A DNA stretch of 64,000 nt, from NCBI GenBank assembly GCA_027014125.1, contig JALWEI010000036.1, positions 1 to 64,000 on the forward strand, given 5' to 3'. This document shows, in pieces, positions 41,246-50,908 of this stretch (positions are counted from its first letter, which is position 1; each line of letters starts with the position of its first letter). The DNA is from Acidilobaceae archaeon. Its GTDB lineage: Archaea; Thermoproteota; Thermoprotei_A; Sulfolobales; Acidilobaceae. The notes under the pieces are model-generated. The model was given only the letters and a program-made list of their open reading frames with translations. It was not told the DNA's origin and made no database searches. A program made the position numbers and the translations under genes.

Positions 41246-42166
41246 TCCAACCCTCCCCGCCGCCTCTAGGACCTCATCCTGCGTGGGGGCCTCGTGGGAG
41301 CCAAGCCTGGCAACCTTCAGCGACGCAACCAGGGAGGCGTAGAGGCCAGCTTTCTCCACGTCATACCCCCTAAGGAGGCCCACTATCAGGCCCGCAGCGA
41401 AAGCGTCTCCAGCCCCCGTGGTGTCTACAACCCTCTCCGGCCTGAACGCCCTGATCCTATACACCCTTCCCTTGTAGAGTATCAGCGCGCCCTCACCGCC
41501 CAGCTTGACGACAACTATACCCGGGCCCAGGCCTTGTATCCTCCTAGCCGCCTCCACGGGGTCACCCGTTCCCGCTAGGCTCTCCGCCTCCTTCCTGTTG
41601 ACGAGAACTATATCGACGCCCCTAACCATGGATGATAGCCCCTGGAGGCCCTTCCTAGCTAAAACCCTGCCCGGATCCCAGGATATGGTGGCCCCTGCCC
41701 TCCTGGCTGCCTTTGCCGCCTCGAGGGAGGTGTCTATCCTTAGGCTTGCAATGTGCACGTGCCTGGCCCTGGAGAGTATGTGGACTGGCAGGTCCCTGGG
41801 CTCTAGCTCCTCCGCCGCCCCCTTGTAACTGTATATGGCTATCGATCCTTGTGGGTTCATCGCTACTATGGAGAACCCTGTTCTCCTTGTGAGGGATACG
41901 CTGAGGCCCGTTATGTCTACCCCCTCCCTCATGAGGCCGTCGACGGCTATCCTGCCGAAGTCGTCCAGCCCGATCTTGGCTACAACCCCGCTGGCCACCC
42001 CGAGCCTCCTAGCGGCTATGGCCACGTTAGCGGCGGATCCCCCTACTCCCCTCGTCTCCCTCGTTATCCTAGCTTCATCATCTGGGCCCGGTATGTGGTC
42101 CACCTGGATCCTGATATCCACTAGTATGTGTCCTACTGTTATTAGGTCTATGGTTTTAGCGATCAA
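41234..42166 (-). CDS. PfkB-family sugar/nucleoside kinase
   Basis: 310 residues. GVGGSAANVAIAARRLG and the C-terminal VVDTTGAGDAFAAGLIVGLL (anion hole and catalytic Asp) identify the ribokinase-like fold. In the archaeal branch such proteins phosphorylate fructose-6-phosphate, KDG, nucleosides or ADP-ribose-like substrates. Its place behind aldolase and GAPN genes fits a sugar role, but the substrate is undetermined. It starts 19 nt after the aldolase stop. Confidence 0.88.
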   Translation of the reverse strand: MIAKTIDLITVGHILVDIRIQVDHIPGPDDEARITRETRGVGGSAANVAIAARRLGVASGVVAKIGLDDFGRIAVDGLMREGVDITGLSVSLTRRTGFSIVAMNPQGSIAIYSYKGAAEELEPRDLPVHILSRARHVHIASLRIDTSLEAAKAARRAGATISWDPGRVLARKGLQGLSSMVRGVDIVLVNRKEAESLAGTGDPVEAARRIQGLGPGIVVVKLGGEGALILYKGRVYRIRAFRPERVVDTTGAGDAFAAGLIVGLLRGYDVEKAGLYASLVASLKVARLGSHEAPTQDEVLEAAGRVGLEL

Positions 42167-42184
42167 CGCTGTTGCCCCCGTGTC

Positions 42185-43039
42185 CTATCGTAGCGCCTCC
42201 CCCGCCTCCCTGGGGGTGGCCCCCTTGTGTATGATCAGCTTGAGCGCCTCTACCATGCCCTCCAGGTTTTCTGCCTGGAATATGTTCCTGCCGACCACCA
42301 CACCCTTGCCGCCAGCCTGGACTACCTCGTAGGCTTTTTCTAGAAACTCCTGTGGGGTTCTCGTCCTTGCCCCTCCGCTCATGAGTACCGGCACCCCCTG
42401 GGCCGCCTCTACTACCCTCCGAAACGTCTCCATGGACCCGGTGTAGTAGGTTTTTATCAGGTCTGCCCCGGTCTCCATGGCTGCCCTTGCCCCGTACTCC
42501 ACGATCTCCACCGCGTACCGGTTCTCTATGGATGGGCCCCTGGGGTATGCCAGTTGTAGTGCTGGCATTCCTAGGCTCTCCGCCTCTAGCCTGATCCTTG
42601 TCCACCTCTCTAGCATGAGGTTCTCCTCGGGGCTCCCCCAGTATACGGTCGCTGCCACTGCATCGGCCCCCATTGCCGCTGCCTCGTGGACCGTGCCTAT
42701 CGGGCTCTGGAGTAGCTGGTTCTCCGCTGGCCTGAGGCTGGTTTTGCCTGTAACCTTGATTATCATGGCGGTCCTCCCGGCCCATATGTCCCAGGTCAGC
42801 CTTGCTATGCCGGGGGTTGTCATGATCGCGTCGACCCCGGCTTCTACTACCTCCTCTATGATCCTGCGTGGGTTCCTTCTGGGCCTCGGTATCTCGCCTG
42901 GCCCGTGCTCTACGCCGTGGTCGAAGGCGAATATGAGGGAGCGGCCTCCTGGTAGTATCTTTGATAGTCTAACCCTCTTGCCTATGTAGCTCGGCGGGTC
43001 CACGATTCCCTTGCCTCCATGTGCTACATGTACTCCCAT
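42185..43039 (-). CDS. Archaeal class I fructose-1,6-bisphosphate aldolase (DhnA type)
   Basis: 284 residues, ATG start, overlapping the GAPN gene end by 16 bases. [28 protein letters not shown] and [10 protein letters not shown] with the Schiff-base lysine, then VLMSGGA and [10 protein letters not shown], are the DhnA aldolase motifs. It splits FBP to dihydroxyacetone phosphate and glyceraldehyde-3-phosphate or runs in reverse. Related enzymes make other ketose phosphates, so the exact role is likely but not certain. Confidence 0.9.
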   Translation of the reverse strand: MGVHVAHGGKGIVDPPSYIGKRVRLSKILPGGRSLIFAFDHGVEHGPGEIPRPRRNPRRIIEEVVEAGVDAIMTTPGIARLTWDIWAGRTAMIIKVTGKTSLRPAENQLLQSPIGTVHEAAAMGADAVAATVYWGSPEENLMLERWTRIRLEAESLGMPALQLAYPRGPSIENRYAVEIVEYGARAAMETGADLIKTYYTGSMETFRRVVEAAQGVPVLMSGGARTRTPQEFLEKAYEVVQAGGKGVVVGRNIFQAENLEGMVEALKLIIHKGATPREAGEALR

Positions 43040-44562
43040 ATGCCCTTGCCCTTGTAGTTGTATACTATGGTCTTCCTGGCCGTGACGTATTCTATACTGT
43101 ATCCTATGCCCTCCATTCCTATACCAGAGTCCTTGCGGCCCCCGAAGGGGTAGTAGCCTATACCATGCCTGGGATACTCGTTTATGTAGATGGCCCCGAC
43201 CTCGAGTAGGCGGATCAGCTTCCTGATCTTGTTTATATCCCTCCCAAATATGGCGGCGTCCAGCCCGTACCTCCTCTCGTTCGCCAGCTCTATCGCCTCA
43301 TCAACCCCGCTCACCGGGGTTATTACTGCTATTGATGCGAATATCTCATCCCTGAACACCCTAAGCCTCCTGAGGACCTCCTTGTCCCTAACCTCTATTA
43401 GCGTTGGCTCGATGTAGTTGGGGCCGAGCTTCCTGCCCCCATAGAGGACCTTGCCCCCGGCTTCCTCCGCCTCCCTTGCAGCTTCTACTACCTCATCCGC
43501 AGTGGCCTCATCGATGAGGGGGCCCATTGTGATGCTTGGATCCCTCGGATCACCTATCTTAGCCTTTGCCAGCTCCTCTACAAGCTTCTTCTTCAGCTCC
43601 TCGTAAACCGGCTCTTCCACGAGGATCAGCTTTATGGAGTCACACCTCTGCCCACTATAGCTGACTATCCCGGTCGCTATCTTAGACGCTGCCAGGTCTA
43701 GGTCTGCGTCGTCTAGTACTATAGCTGGGTCGCCGCCGCCGAGCTCCATTATGAACTGCTTTATCCCTGCCTCCCTTATCACCCTAATACCGGTCTCTGT
43801 GCTTCCGGTTAGGCTTATCACGTGTATCCTCCTATCCCCGACTAGCCTGCCTGAGTCCTTGCCTGGTAGTGGGAGTAGTGCTATGCTCGACTGGGGCACC
43901 CCGGCCTCGAGGGCTAGCTTTACGAAGTAGAATATCGGTATGGGGTCCGCGCTGGGCGGCTTCACTATGAATGCGTTGCCGGGTAGGAAGCTATAGGTGA
44001 ACTTGTTCACGGTGTCGAATAGCGGGTAGTTGAATGGTATTATTGAGAGCACGACTCCATAGGGCTCCCTCCTAACTAGCCCCTCGCTTTCTAGGGTGTG
44101 GGCGTCCCAGTCCCCGGGTATGTATTCTCCGTGTAGCTTCTTCAAGTCTAGTGGTGCTCTCCTTAGCCTGTCTATGCTTGCCTCCACTTCCCCATGGGCC
44201 GCCTTCACGGGCTTACCGGCGTTGATTACCAGAGCCTCTGCTATATCGTCCTTATACCTCTCCATGAGGTCTGCTATCCTAGATATTATCTCTAGCCTCC
44301 TCTCTCCAGGTATGTTTCTTGCAGCCCTCCTGCCCTCCCTGTATACCTTCTCTAGGGCCGAGTCTACTTGGCTCCATGTGGGAGTGTAAACCCCCGCTAT
44401 TGTTGTCCCGTCTATAGGGCTCCTTATCCATCTTACCCCTGTACCCTCCTCCCACGCCGTGGCGGTGTAGTGCTTGAACACCGGCTTTCCGTTTATCTCT
44501 ACCACTAGGTCCTTGGCCCAGGGTGGGACGTTGTATTCTACTGGTCCTAGGAGCTTGATCAT
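43024..44562 (-). CDS. gapN: Non-phosphorylating glyceraldehyde-3-phosphate dehydrogenase (GAPN-like aldehyde dehydrogenase)
   Basis: 512 residues from ATG 44562, preceded by GAGGGGTGG; the frame's first codon at 44601 lies at or upstream of the predicted transcription start. [34 protein letters not shown] with the catalytic cysteine and [20 protein letters not shown] match crenarchaeal GAPN. It oxidises GAP directly to 3-phosphoglycerate with NAD(P)+, a hallmark of modified archaeal glycolysis. It is the first gene of a unit with the aldolase and kinase. Confidence 0.88.
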   Translation of the reverse strand: MIKLLGPVEYNVPPWAKDLVVEINGKPVFKHYTATAWEEGTGVRWIRSPIDGTTIAGVYTPTWSQVDSALEKVYREGRRAARNIPGERRLEIISRIADLMERYKDDIAEALVINAGKPVKAAHGEVEASIDRLRRAPLDLKKLHGEYIPGDWDAHTLESEGLVRREPYGVVLSIIPFNYPLFDTVNKFTYSFLPGNAFIVKPPSADPIPIFYFVKLALEAGVPQSSIALLPLPGKDSGRLVGDRRIHVISLTGSTETGIRVIREAGIKQFIMELGGGDPAIVLDDADLDLAASKIATGIVSYSGQRCDSIKLILVEEPVYEELKKKLVEELAKAKIGDPRDPSITMGPLIDEATADEVVEAAREAEEAGGKVLYGGRKLGPNYIEPTLIEVRDKEVLRRLRVFRDEIFASIAVITPVSGVDEAIELANERRYGLDAAIFGRDINKIRKLIRLLEVGAIYINEYPRHGIGYYPFGGRKDSGIGMEGIGYSIEYVTARKTIVYNYKGKGIWEYM

Positions 44563-44611
44563 GCCGTGTCCACCCCTCATCCTTATCAATAGATTATTCA
44601 CACGTGTAGGG

Positions 44612-44622
44612 GTTATATATTT
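44612..44622 (-). promoter_or_regulatory. TATA box of the gapN-aldolase-kinase unit
   Basis: AAATATATAA on the minus strand, predicting transcription near 44590 and a leader of about 25 nt to ATG 44562. About 25 bp further upstream is a perfect inverted repeat ATTAA-ACGA-TTAAT (44642-44655). Confidence 0.5.
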
Positions 44623-44718
44623 TCATGTATCATTAATATAAATTAAACGATTAATCCTCATGCAATATTCGAATAAATAGGAAAAATGGAGTTTATAGAA
44701 CATGGTCCAGTGCCGGGA

Positions 44719-47700
44719 TTACAGGCTAGCCTCCCTACTCCTGGCCCCCACTGCTAGGGTTAGCACCGCTGCAAGTACCATGCCACCAGCGGCTGATACG
44801 CCGTAGTCCACGATCTCAGGGTAGGGATGATCACCCTGCTTCTCCGCCACGAAGCCTATCTCAACAGTCTCGCCAGGGTCTATCACCGAGGTGTAGCCTA
44901 CCGGGGTTAGCACATATGTGTTGTTCCCTAGATACTCCGCGTTGGCGCCCCATATACTGTTTATCGTGCTAGTCATGTAGATCTTCACGTACCACCCGGA
45001 TACCGGCGTGTCCCCTATGTTCGTTATGTAGATCCTTGCAACGAACCCGGTATTCCACTCACTGTCTATGACCAGGCTTACCTCCAGGGAGCCTGGGCTG
45101 GGCTGCGGCGCCGTCCAGTTATCTAGGACCTGGCCGTTCACCACCAGTAGGATCTCCTCTACCAGCGGGTTCTGGCCCCTGGTTATGAACCCGGCTGTTG
45201 CTATTGGGCCAAGGTTCCACTGCTCTGAGACTAGTACTATGTAGCCGTCTGGGGTGGTGCCGTTGGCCACTGCACCCCAAGAGTTGTCTATGTAGCCGTC
45301 GGCCACCTTCACCAGCAGGCTCCACTCCGACTCCTGGTCTAGCGTCACAGTTACCTCGTAGTGGGCCCCGCTCCCCCAGGAGTTGACTAGCTCCACCTCT
45401 AGGCTGCCCGCGGTGGCCCCGCCCGAGCCGCCACTATCCCCGCCGCCGGAGCCCCCGCCTGAACCGTCTCCTGGTGGCGGGGGTGGCGTTGTTAGTAGCG
45501 GGTCTCCTGTTGGGGTTAGGTTGAAACTGTAGATCCACCATTCCATGTGGGCTGAGGTCGTTGACGGGCTCCCGTACTCTGTGCCGACCTCCACATCCTC
45601 CAGGTATAGGCTTGCGTAGTCGGCTAGGTCTGTTATGTTCGCGGCGGTGCTTATGAATGGCGAGTAGGGTAGCGTTACTGTACCCGCCTTTATCGGGGTC
45701 GTTATCCTGAACGCTATGTACTCCCAGCCTATGAATGCCTTCCAGACCTCGAAGGTAGCGTTGACCTCGGTCCCGTTGACTATTATCGGTACAACTATCT
45801 CTCCTACCTTGGAGCCGGCGGGCTGTAGGCCGTCGTAGTATAGCCATATCATGAGCTCCTGCTCGTCGGGCTGGATCCCGGTGCTCCTCCACTGGTCCCT
45901 GGTTAGCCAGGATTCTATAGCTAGGTTGACTGGTAGCCCTGGCTCGGGGTTGAGGCTGTAGCTGACTGTCACATAGAAGTTATTCAGGTCTGCTACTCTT
46001 GCTGGTAGTGGTACTGGTCCGTCGGTCGCGTTATACTGGTTCCAGGGCTTGTTGCCGTAGAAGATTTCGGGGTAGCCGTGCACCCATGATCCGGGGTTCC
46101 TCAGGACTATGTTGTCCAGGGCTTGTATGTAGTGTAACGTGCCGTTGCTTGGGTAGAATGTCATCACAGCATAGCCGCTCGCGCTGTCGATGTTCCACGG
46201 GTTTATCTCTATGACATACTCGTTATACCCGTCATTGTCTAGGTCTATCTCGGCGGTTGGCCACAACTCGTCGGGGTACCTTATAGATACTGGTCCTCCC
46301 TGGCCTCCACCACTGGATACTTGTATAGTCACTGATGCGTTAGAGTCTCCGTTGCTGTTCCACACGTAAATGTAGTATGTGGTCGTGGTGCTTGGCGTCA
46401 CCACCGTGGAGCCGTTGTGGGGGACTACTCCTATTCCAGGTATATTGGTATCCCAGCCGTCTGCCTCGGTGACTGTCCATTGTAGCTGAACCGGTTCTCC
46501 TGGAGTTATGCTAGTGGTGTTGGCTACTAGCGTCACTGTTGGTGGGCTGCCTGGCTGTATGGTCTCGTTGACTGGGGTGCATGTTATGTTTATCTCGTCG
46601 AAGTCGGCGTAGACGGTGTGGTTGGGTGCCCAGTTGCTGTCTGAGCCTCCGAAGAATGTCGAGAAGTAGAAGCTGTCTATGTAGGCCTTTTGCCCTTCTC
46701 CCCTTAGCTGTATGTTTGACATGTTTAGCGCCATCGTGTCGTTGATGTAGACTATTATGTATGCATCAGCCTGTCCCGCGGTGCCCACGTATATCTCCTG
46801 GCTTATCTTGTACCATACCCCGGGCACCACCGTGTAGTTTAGTGATATGTAGTCTCCGTAGCTCCTCTGCTGGTTCATCCAGTAGAGGTATAGGAATAGT
46901 GCCGCGTCGCTCCTATTATAATCGCTCCTCCAGTCGGGCGTCTTGTCCCCCCTCCACATGAACCTGGCGCTCCATCCCTCACCGTTGCTGGGTACCCTGA
47001 AGCCTGTCCACTGGCTCCCTCCACTGGTTAGGCCCGGCAGCTTGCCTCCCTTACTGAAGTCGAAGCCGTCCTCGAACCTAACCAGGTAGTCTAGACGGCA
47101 GTACTGAGACTCTGGCAGGTTCACCACGAATGACGCCCCACTGTTCCTGGAGCCTGCCTGGCCTGCCGGGTACTCGATTCTGAGGTACCTGTTGCCTGCC
47201 TCCTCTGCTATCGTGGCCCTTCCATCCAGCCTTGACCAGTTTATGTCTAGGAAGTCCTCCTGTAGAGCTGCTTCCGTGTAGGGGCCCGGTTGCCTATTCT
47301 GGAAGTCTACGTATAGGTTGAAGTAGCCCGTGCTGGGGGGCTGCTGCCCGTCTCCTGGCTCTCCTGGGGGCGGCTGGCTGGAGCCTGCCCATGCAGCTAG
47401 CGCCTCCCATGGGGTGAGGCTCCTGGGTGCTAGGGCGTAGTAGTACTCTTCTAGGCTCCACCTTATATCCACGTTGCAGGGGAAGGCTGGGCAGGTGTTG
47501 GTGTATACCTCTGTCCCGAACTCGAGGGACATTAGGTATAGGCTGTCTAGGCCTCCTCCTAGGTACTGGTTGGCTAGCTCTATGAAGTACGTGTAGTCGA
47601 ACACCACGCTGCTATTCACGTAGTTGGTCGTTGACTTGAATGTTAGGAACCTCCACCCTGGGTCAGCTACAACGTCGTATAGCTCGAATGTCTGGTTTAC

Positions 47701-49845
47701 CAGCGTCCCGTTAACCAGTATGGGTACCTCGAACACCGCTACCGGGCCACTATCGTAGCCAGCGGGGAAGCCCCCCTCTATGTATAGCTGGACCATTATC
47801 TCGTAGTCTCCCGGCCCCGGAGCCCTGTTGTTATTTGTATCGGGGAATAGCCATGCCTCGAAGGCGTAGTTGTTGCCAGGCACGCCGCTATACTGGTTGT
47901 AGTGCACCCCTACTAGTAGCCTTGGTAGGCTTGACACCATGGCTGGTAGTACGAAGTTGGGTGCGTTCACCGGCTGGTTGCCCCATGGCTTAGCCCCATA
48001 GATAACCTCGTGGTATCCCATAACGTTGTATTGTGGCACGGAGTTTATGGTCCACTGGCTATCCACGTGTAGTGCTCCTGACTCGATCCACATGGTTGTG
48101 TTCCCGCTCCCGATCTGGCCTGGGTCGGTCTGGTAGAGGTGCTGCCATCCCCACAGGTTGGGGTCTATACTTGCGTTACCTATCCTAACGACGCCCCATA
48201 GGTTGGGGCATCCCCATATGCTGGAGCAGCATTGGCCCCCATCGCAGGTTACGGTTGATGATGCCCCCTCATACTGGGGCGTCGTGGGTATTATCTCTAC
48301 TACGTCGAATGGCGGGGGTTGGGGCTGGTCTTGGCCCTGCCCTACTGTTATGGTCAGGGTCTTGTTCACGCTGCCGTTCGTATTCCATGCGTGTATGTAT
48401 AGTGTTATGGTTTGGTTTACTGTGATCACTGTTGAGCCTGTCTGGCTTGTTGCTATGTTGCTGTCCCAGCCGTCTGCGTTCTGTATGCTCCAGTTGACCA
48501 TGATGCTCTCTCCGGGTTCTACGCTTGTGGCGTTTGCTGTTAGTGTTACTTGTGGTAGGCCTGCCTGGCTACAGTGGTCCATAAGTCTCTTCAGGTTCTG
48601 GTATTTGTCCTCCCATATATTAGTCCAGTCGTCTTGGAGTATGCCTCCGGTGTCCCCGCTGTTGGGGTTCCAGCTCCAGTAGAAGAAGCTACAGAAGTTG
48701 TTCTCTATCATCCAGTCTATTAGCTTGTTCTGCCAGTCCACATCTCTGGGGTCGCCTCCGTGTCCGTATCTTCCTCCAAATTCTCCTATGACAACCGGGT
48801 ATCCTAGCTCTATCTTGACATAGCCGAAGTGGTGGTACCATATATCAGGCATGTTGTCCGGGAAGTCTGGCTCGTTGAAGTATGGCTGGTTGTAGACGTC
48901 GGGGCCGTAAACGTGTGGGCTGTAGACAAGCTTGTTCCTGGGAAGGTTCACGGGGTAATCCCTTACTGCCATTAGGTTGCCTCCCCACCAGGAGTTGTAG
49001 CCCCACTGGTAGGATCCGTCTATGTCTGGCCTGGTGTACTGCGTGCCCTCCATGAATATCAGCCAGTGGGGTGCCACCTGTAGTATGGCCCTGCCTATCC
49101 TCTCCGCCGCCAGGTTCCAGTCTGTAGCATTGTTGCCCATGCCCCAGGTTGCCCCTGTGCCATCGGTGTATGCCCCTGGGGGCTGGCTCACGCTGTGGGG
49201 CTCATTCTTCAGGTCAGCCCCTATAACGTTCCAGTATTTCGAGAACCTCTGTGCCACGCTTACCCATGTGTTTATGTAGTCCTGCTCTGTGAAGGTGTCC
49301 GTGTACCATAGCGGCTCAATGTATTGGCACCCGATCCTGTGGTAGTCTAGCAGTATGAATATACCCAGCTCTCCCGCCTTCTGTACGATCTTCTCCATTA
49401 TCTCGAGGCTCGTGAGACCCTGAAGGTCTGGATTCTTATTGTAGTCTATGGAGGTGGGCATTGTTCCTGGTTGTACTGATTCTGTGCAGAATGGTAGCCT
49501 TATGGCGTTGAATCCTAGACTCTTTATCTGGAGTAGCATGTCCTCCCAGTTCCTGGCCCATAGCCCGTGGACCACGTGGTCTGGTGTTTCGAACCCGAAC
49601 CAATTGACACCGTACAGGTTTATCTTCTTCTCCTCGCCGCTAGTTAGGTTTATCATGTAGATAGCGTCTCCCCTTACCTCGTAGTATACTGTCGTGTTAG
49701 CCTGCTGTTGTGGCGTGTATAGTGTTATCGACTTCAGGGGGCTGCCTTGCCATGTACTACTCAATCCAACTCCTGGCACTATGGAGAGGTAGGGCATTGC
49801 CATTATGATTGCCAGGAGTATGGCTATGAAGGTTCTGGCCTCCAT
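44719..49845 (-). CDS. Giant multidomain cellulase: GH5, Ig, GH12, PL14-like, Ig, GH12, CBM2, CBM2, TM
   Basis: 1708 residues, ATG start. Signal peptide about 1-28. GH5 at about 74-425 with acid/base E215 (LKNEP) and nucleophile E355 (VIGEFG). Ig-like module 430-502 (VTLTANATSVEPGES). First GH12 at about 514-805 with E682 (YEIMVQ) and E779 (FGTEV). PL14-like jelly-roll 840-1090 (FEDGFDFSKGGKLPGL, FSTFFGGSDSNWAP). Second Ig-like module 1101-1176. Second GH12 at 1186-1448 (GYPEIFYGNKPWN, E1330, E1423). Pro/Gly linker 1449-1480. Two CBM2-like modules, 1481-1580 and 1585-1686. A terminal hydrophobic helix 1687-1700 followed by RSR probably anchors it. All glycosidase catalytic glutamates are present. 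It should cut cellulose and related beta-glucans at the cell surface. A GH5-GH12-GH12-CBM2-CBM2 enzyme is known in a Thermococcus strain; the PL14-like insert sets this one apart. Domain borders are by eye. Confidence 0.92.
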   Translation of the reverse strand: MEARTFIAILLAIIMAMPYLSIVPGVGLSSTWQGSPLKSITLYTPQQQANTTVYYEVRGDAIYMINLTSGEEKKINLYGVNWFGFETPDHVVHGLWARNWEDMLLQIKSLGFNAIRLPFCTESVQPGTMPTSIDYNKNPDLQGLTSLEIMEKIVQKAGELGIFILLDYHRIGCQYIEPLWYTDTFTEQDYINTWVSVAQRFSKYWNVIGADLKNEPHSVSQPPGAYTDGTGATWGMGNNATDWNLAAERIGRAILQVAPHWLIFMEGTQYTRPDIDGSYQWGYNSWWGGNLMAVRDYPVNLPRNKLVYSPHVYGPDVYNQPYFNEPDFPDNMPDIWYHHFGYVKIELGYPVVIGEFGGRYGHGGDPRDVDWQNKLIDWMIENNFCSFFYWSWNPNSGDTGGILQDDWTNIWEDKYQNLKRLMDHCSQAGLPQVTLTANATSVEPGESIMVNWSIQNADGWDSNIATSQTGSTVITVNQTITLYIHAWNTNGSVNKTLTITVGQGQDQPQPPPFDVVEIIPTTPQYEGASSTVTCDGGQCCSSIWGCPNLWGVVRIGNASIDPNLWGWQHLYQTDPGQIGSGNTTMWIESGALHVDSQWTINSVPQYNVMGYHEVIYGAKPWGNQPVNAPNFVLPAMVSSLPRLLVGVHYNQYSGVPGNNYAFEAWLFPDTNNNRAPGPGDYEIMVQLYIEGGFPAGYDSGPVAVFEVPILVNGTLVNQTFELYDVVADPGWRFLTFKSTTNYVNSSVVFDYTYFIELANQYLGGGLDSLYLMSLEFGTEVYTNTCPAFPCNVDIRWSLEEYYYALAPRSLTPWEALAAWAGSSQPPPGEPGDGQQPPSTGYFNLYVDFQNRQPGPYTEAALQEDFLDINWSRLDGRATIAEEAGNRYLRIEYPAGQAGSRNSGASFVVNLPESQYCRLDYLVRFEDGFDFSKGGKLPGLTSGGSQWTGFRVPSNGEGWSARFMWRGDKTPDWRSDYNRSDAALFLYLYWMNQQRSYGDYISLNYTVVPGVWYKISQEIYVGTAGQADAYIIVYINDTMALNMSNIQLRGEGQKAYIDSFYFSTFFGGSDSNWAPNHTVYADFDEINITCTPVNETIQPGSPPTVTLVANTTSITPGEPVQLQWTVTEADGWDTNIPGIGVVPHNGSTVVTPSTTTTYYIYVWNSNGDSNASVTIQVSSGGGQGGPVSIRYPDELWPTAEIDLDNDGYNEYVIEINPWNIDSASGYAVMTFYPSNGTLHYIQALDNIVLRNPGSWVHGYPEIFYGNKPWNQYNATDGPVPLPARVADLNNFYVTVSYSLNPEPGLPVNLAIESWLTRDQWRSTGIQPDEQELMIWLYYDGLQPAGSKVGEIVVPIIVNGTEVNATFEVWKAFIGWEYIAFRITTPIKAGTVTLPYSPFISTAANITDLADYASLYLEDVEVGTEYGSPSTTSAHMEWWIYSFNLTPTGDPLLTTPPPPPGDGSGGGSGGGDSGGSGGATAGSLEVELVNSWGSGAHYEVTVTLDQESEWSLLVKVADGYIDNSWGAVANGTTPDGYIVLVSEQWNLGPIATAGFITRGQNPLVEEILLVVNGQVLDNWTAPQPSPGSLEVSLVIDSEWNTGFVARIYITNIGDTPVSGWYVKIYMTSTINSIWGANAEYLGNNTYVLTPVGYTSVIDPGETVEIGFVAEKQGDHPYPEIVDYGVSAAGGMVLAAVLTLAVGARSREASL

Positions 49846-49884
49846 ATATACACACCCTTTTTTAATTCACCGTCCTCTATGGTA

Positions 49885-49927
49885 GAATATAATTAAGTAA
49901 TACAGGATTATAAGCTTATATCGTTAC
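49885..49927 (-). promoter_or_regulatory. Cellulase promoter region
   Basis: In the very AT-rich gap before the cellulase, TTAATTATATTC (minus strand, 49885-49896) is the best TATA candidate, some 45 nt before ATG 49845, with AAGGGTG as ribosome-binding site. Upstream lies GTAACGAT (49920-49927, minus strand), an octamer also found at the GH1 promoter. Confidence 0.4.
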
Positions 49928-49966
49928 CCTATTATATTAATATAATTACATTATAATTAATTTATT

Positions 49967-50908
49967 TTATTGGTATAGCCAGCACGCTACTCTTCTACCA
50001 TTATACTCCACTAGCCTTGGCCTGGCGGCGCACTTGTTAAACCTCAGCTCACACCTGTCAGCGAATAGGCATCCACTCCTTCCAATAGCATGTAGGGGCT
50101 CGTGGAGCCTCAGCCTGCCTCGCCACCTAGAGTCCAGCCTGGGTATGGAGTCTAGGAGCATCCTTGTGTAGGGGTGAGCTGGCTCGTCTAGGACCTTGGA
50201 TACGTCCCCCTCCTCCATGACTCCTCCCCTATATAGCACTACCACCCTGTCGCTGACATAGTATGCTAGGGAGACGTCGTGTCCTATCAGTAATATTGAC
50301 GTACCCAGCTCATCCCTCATCTCTGCGAATATGTTGAGTACGTCAATCCTGGTTGAGGCGTCCAGCATCGAGACAGGCTCATCCGCCACTAGTAGCCGCG
50401 GCTCCACTAGCAGAGCCCTGGCTATGGAGACCCTCTGGAGCTGGCCTCCGCTCAGCTGGTGTGGGTACTTCCCGAGGACCTCACTTGGGCTTAGGCCTAT
50501 CCTCCTGAGGACCTCCCTCACCCTTCTGAGCGCCTCCTCTCCCCTCACCCCCTTGAGCCTGGAGAGTGCTTGGAGTAGGGGCCTCTCAACTACGTGTATT
50601 GGGTTAAAGCTTGAGTAGGGGTCCTGGAAGACTCCTTGAACCTGTGTGTAGTACCACAGCGTTTCCCTTCTCCCTAGCCTCCATATGTCTCGCCCCCTGT
50701 AGAGTATCCTTCCCTTGGTAGGTCTGAGTATGCGCAGGACCATCCTTGCTATTGTGGTCTTCCCGCTTCCGGATTCTCCTAGTAGCGATACTATCTCGCT
50801 CTCCCCCACCTCTAGTGTCACGTTGTCTACAGCAACTGTTACCCTGCCCATTCCGTGGCTGAATACCTTTGATACCCCGTGTAGCTCGAGAAGCGCCATG
50901 TACATCAC
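49967..50908 (-). CDS. Opp-type ABC transporter ATPase (OppF-like)
   Basis: 313 residues. Walker A GESGSGKTT, Q-loop VQGVFQDPYSSFNPIHVV, signature LSGGQLQRVSIARALL, Walker B LLVADEPVSMLD, and the C-terminal CxxxxxC extension GCLFADRCELRFNKC of Opp ATPases. It partners the OppD-like ATPase, overlapping by four bases. Nearest to the cellulase gene, so uptake of cello-oligosaccharides is inferred. Confidence 0.93.
   Translation of the reverse strand: MMYMALLELHGVSKVFSHGMGRVTVAVDNVTLEVGESEIVSLLGESGSGKTTIARMVLRILRPTKGRILYRGRDIWRLGRRETLWYYTQVQGVFQDPYSSFNPIHVVERPLLQALSRLKGVRGEEALRRVREVLRRIGLSPSEVLGKYPHQLSGGQLQRVSIARALLVEPRLLVADEPVSMLDASTRIDVLNIFAEMRDELGTSILLIGHDVSLAYYVSDRVVVLYRGGVMEEGDVSKVLDEPAHPYTRMLLDSIPRLDSRWRGRLRLHEPLHAIGRSGCLFADRCELRFNKCAARPRLVEYNGRRVACWLYQ

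Noticed and set aside
42156-42785. 209-codon minus-strand frame over the aldolase gene
   Set aside because: Gly/Arg/His-rich shadow of the well-supported aldolase in another frame.
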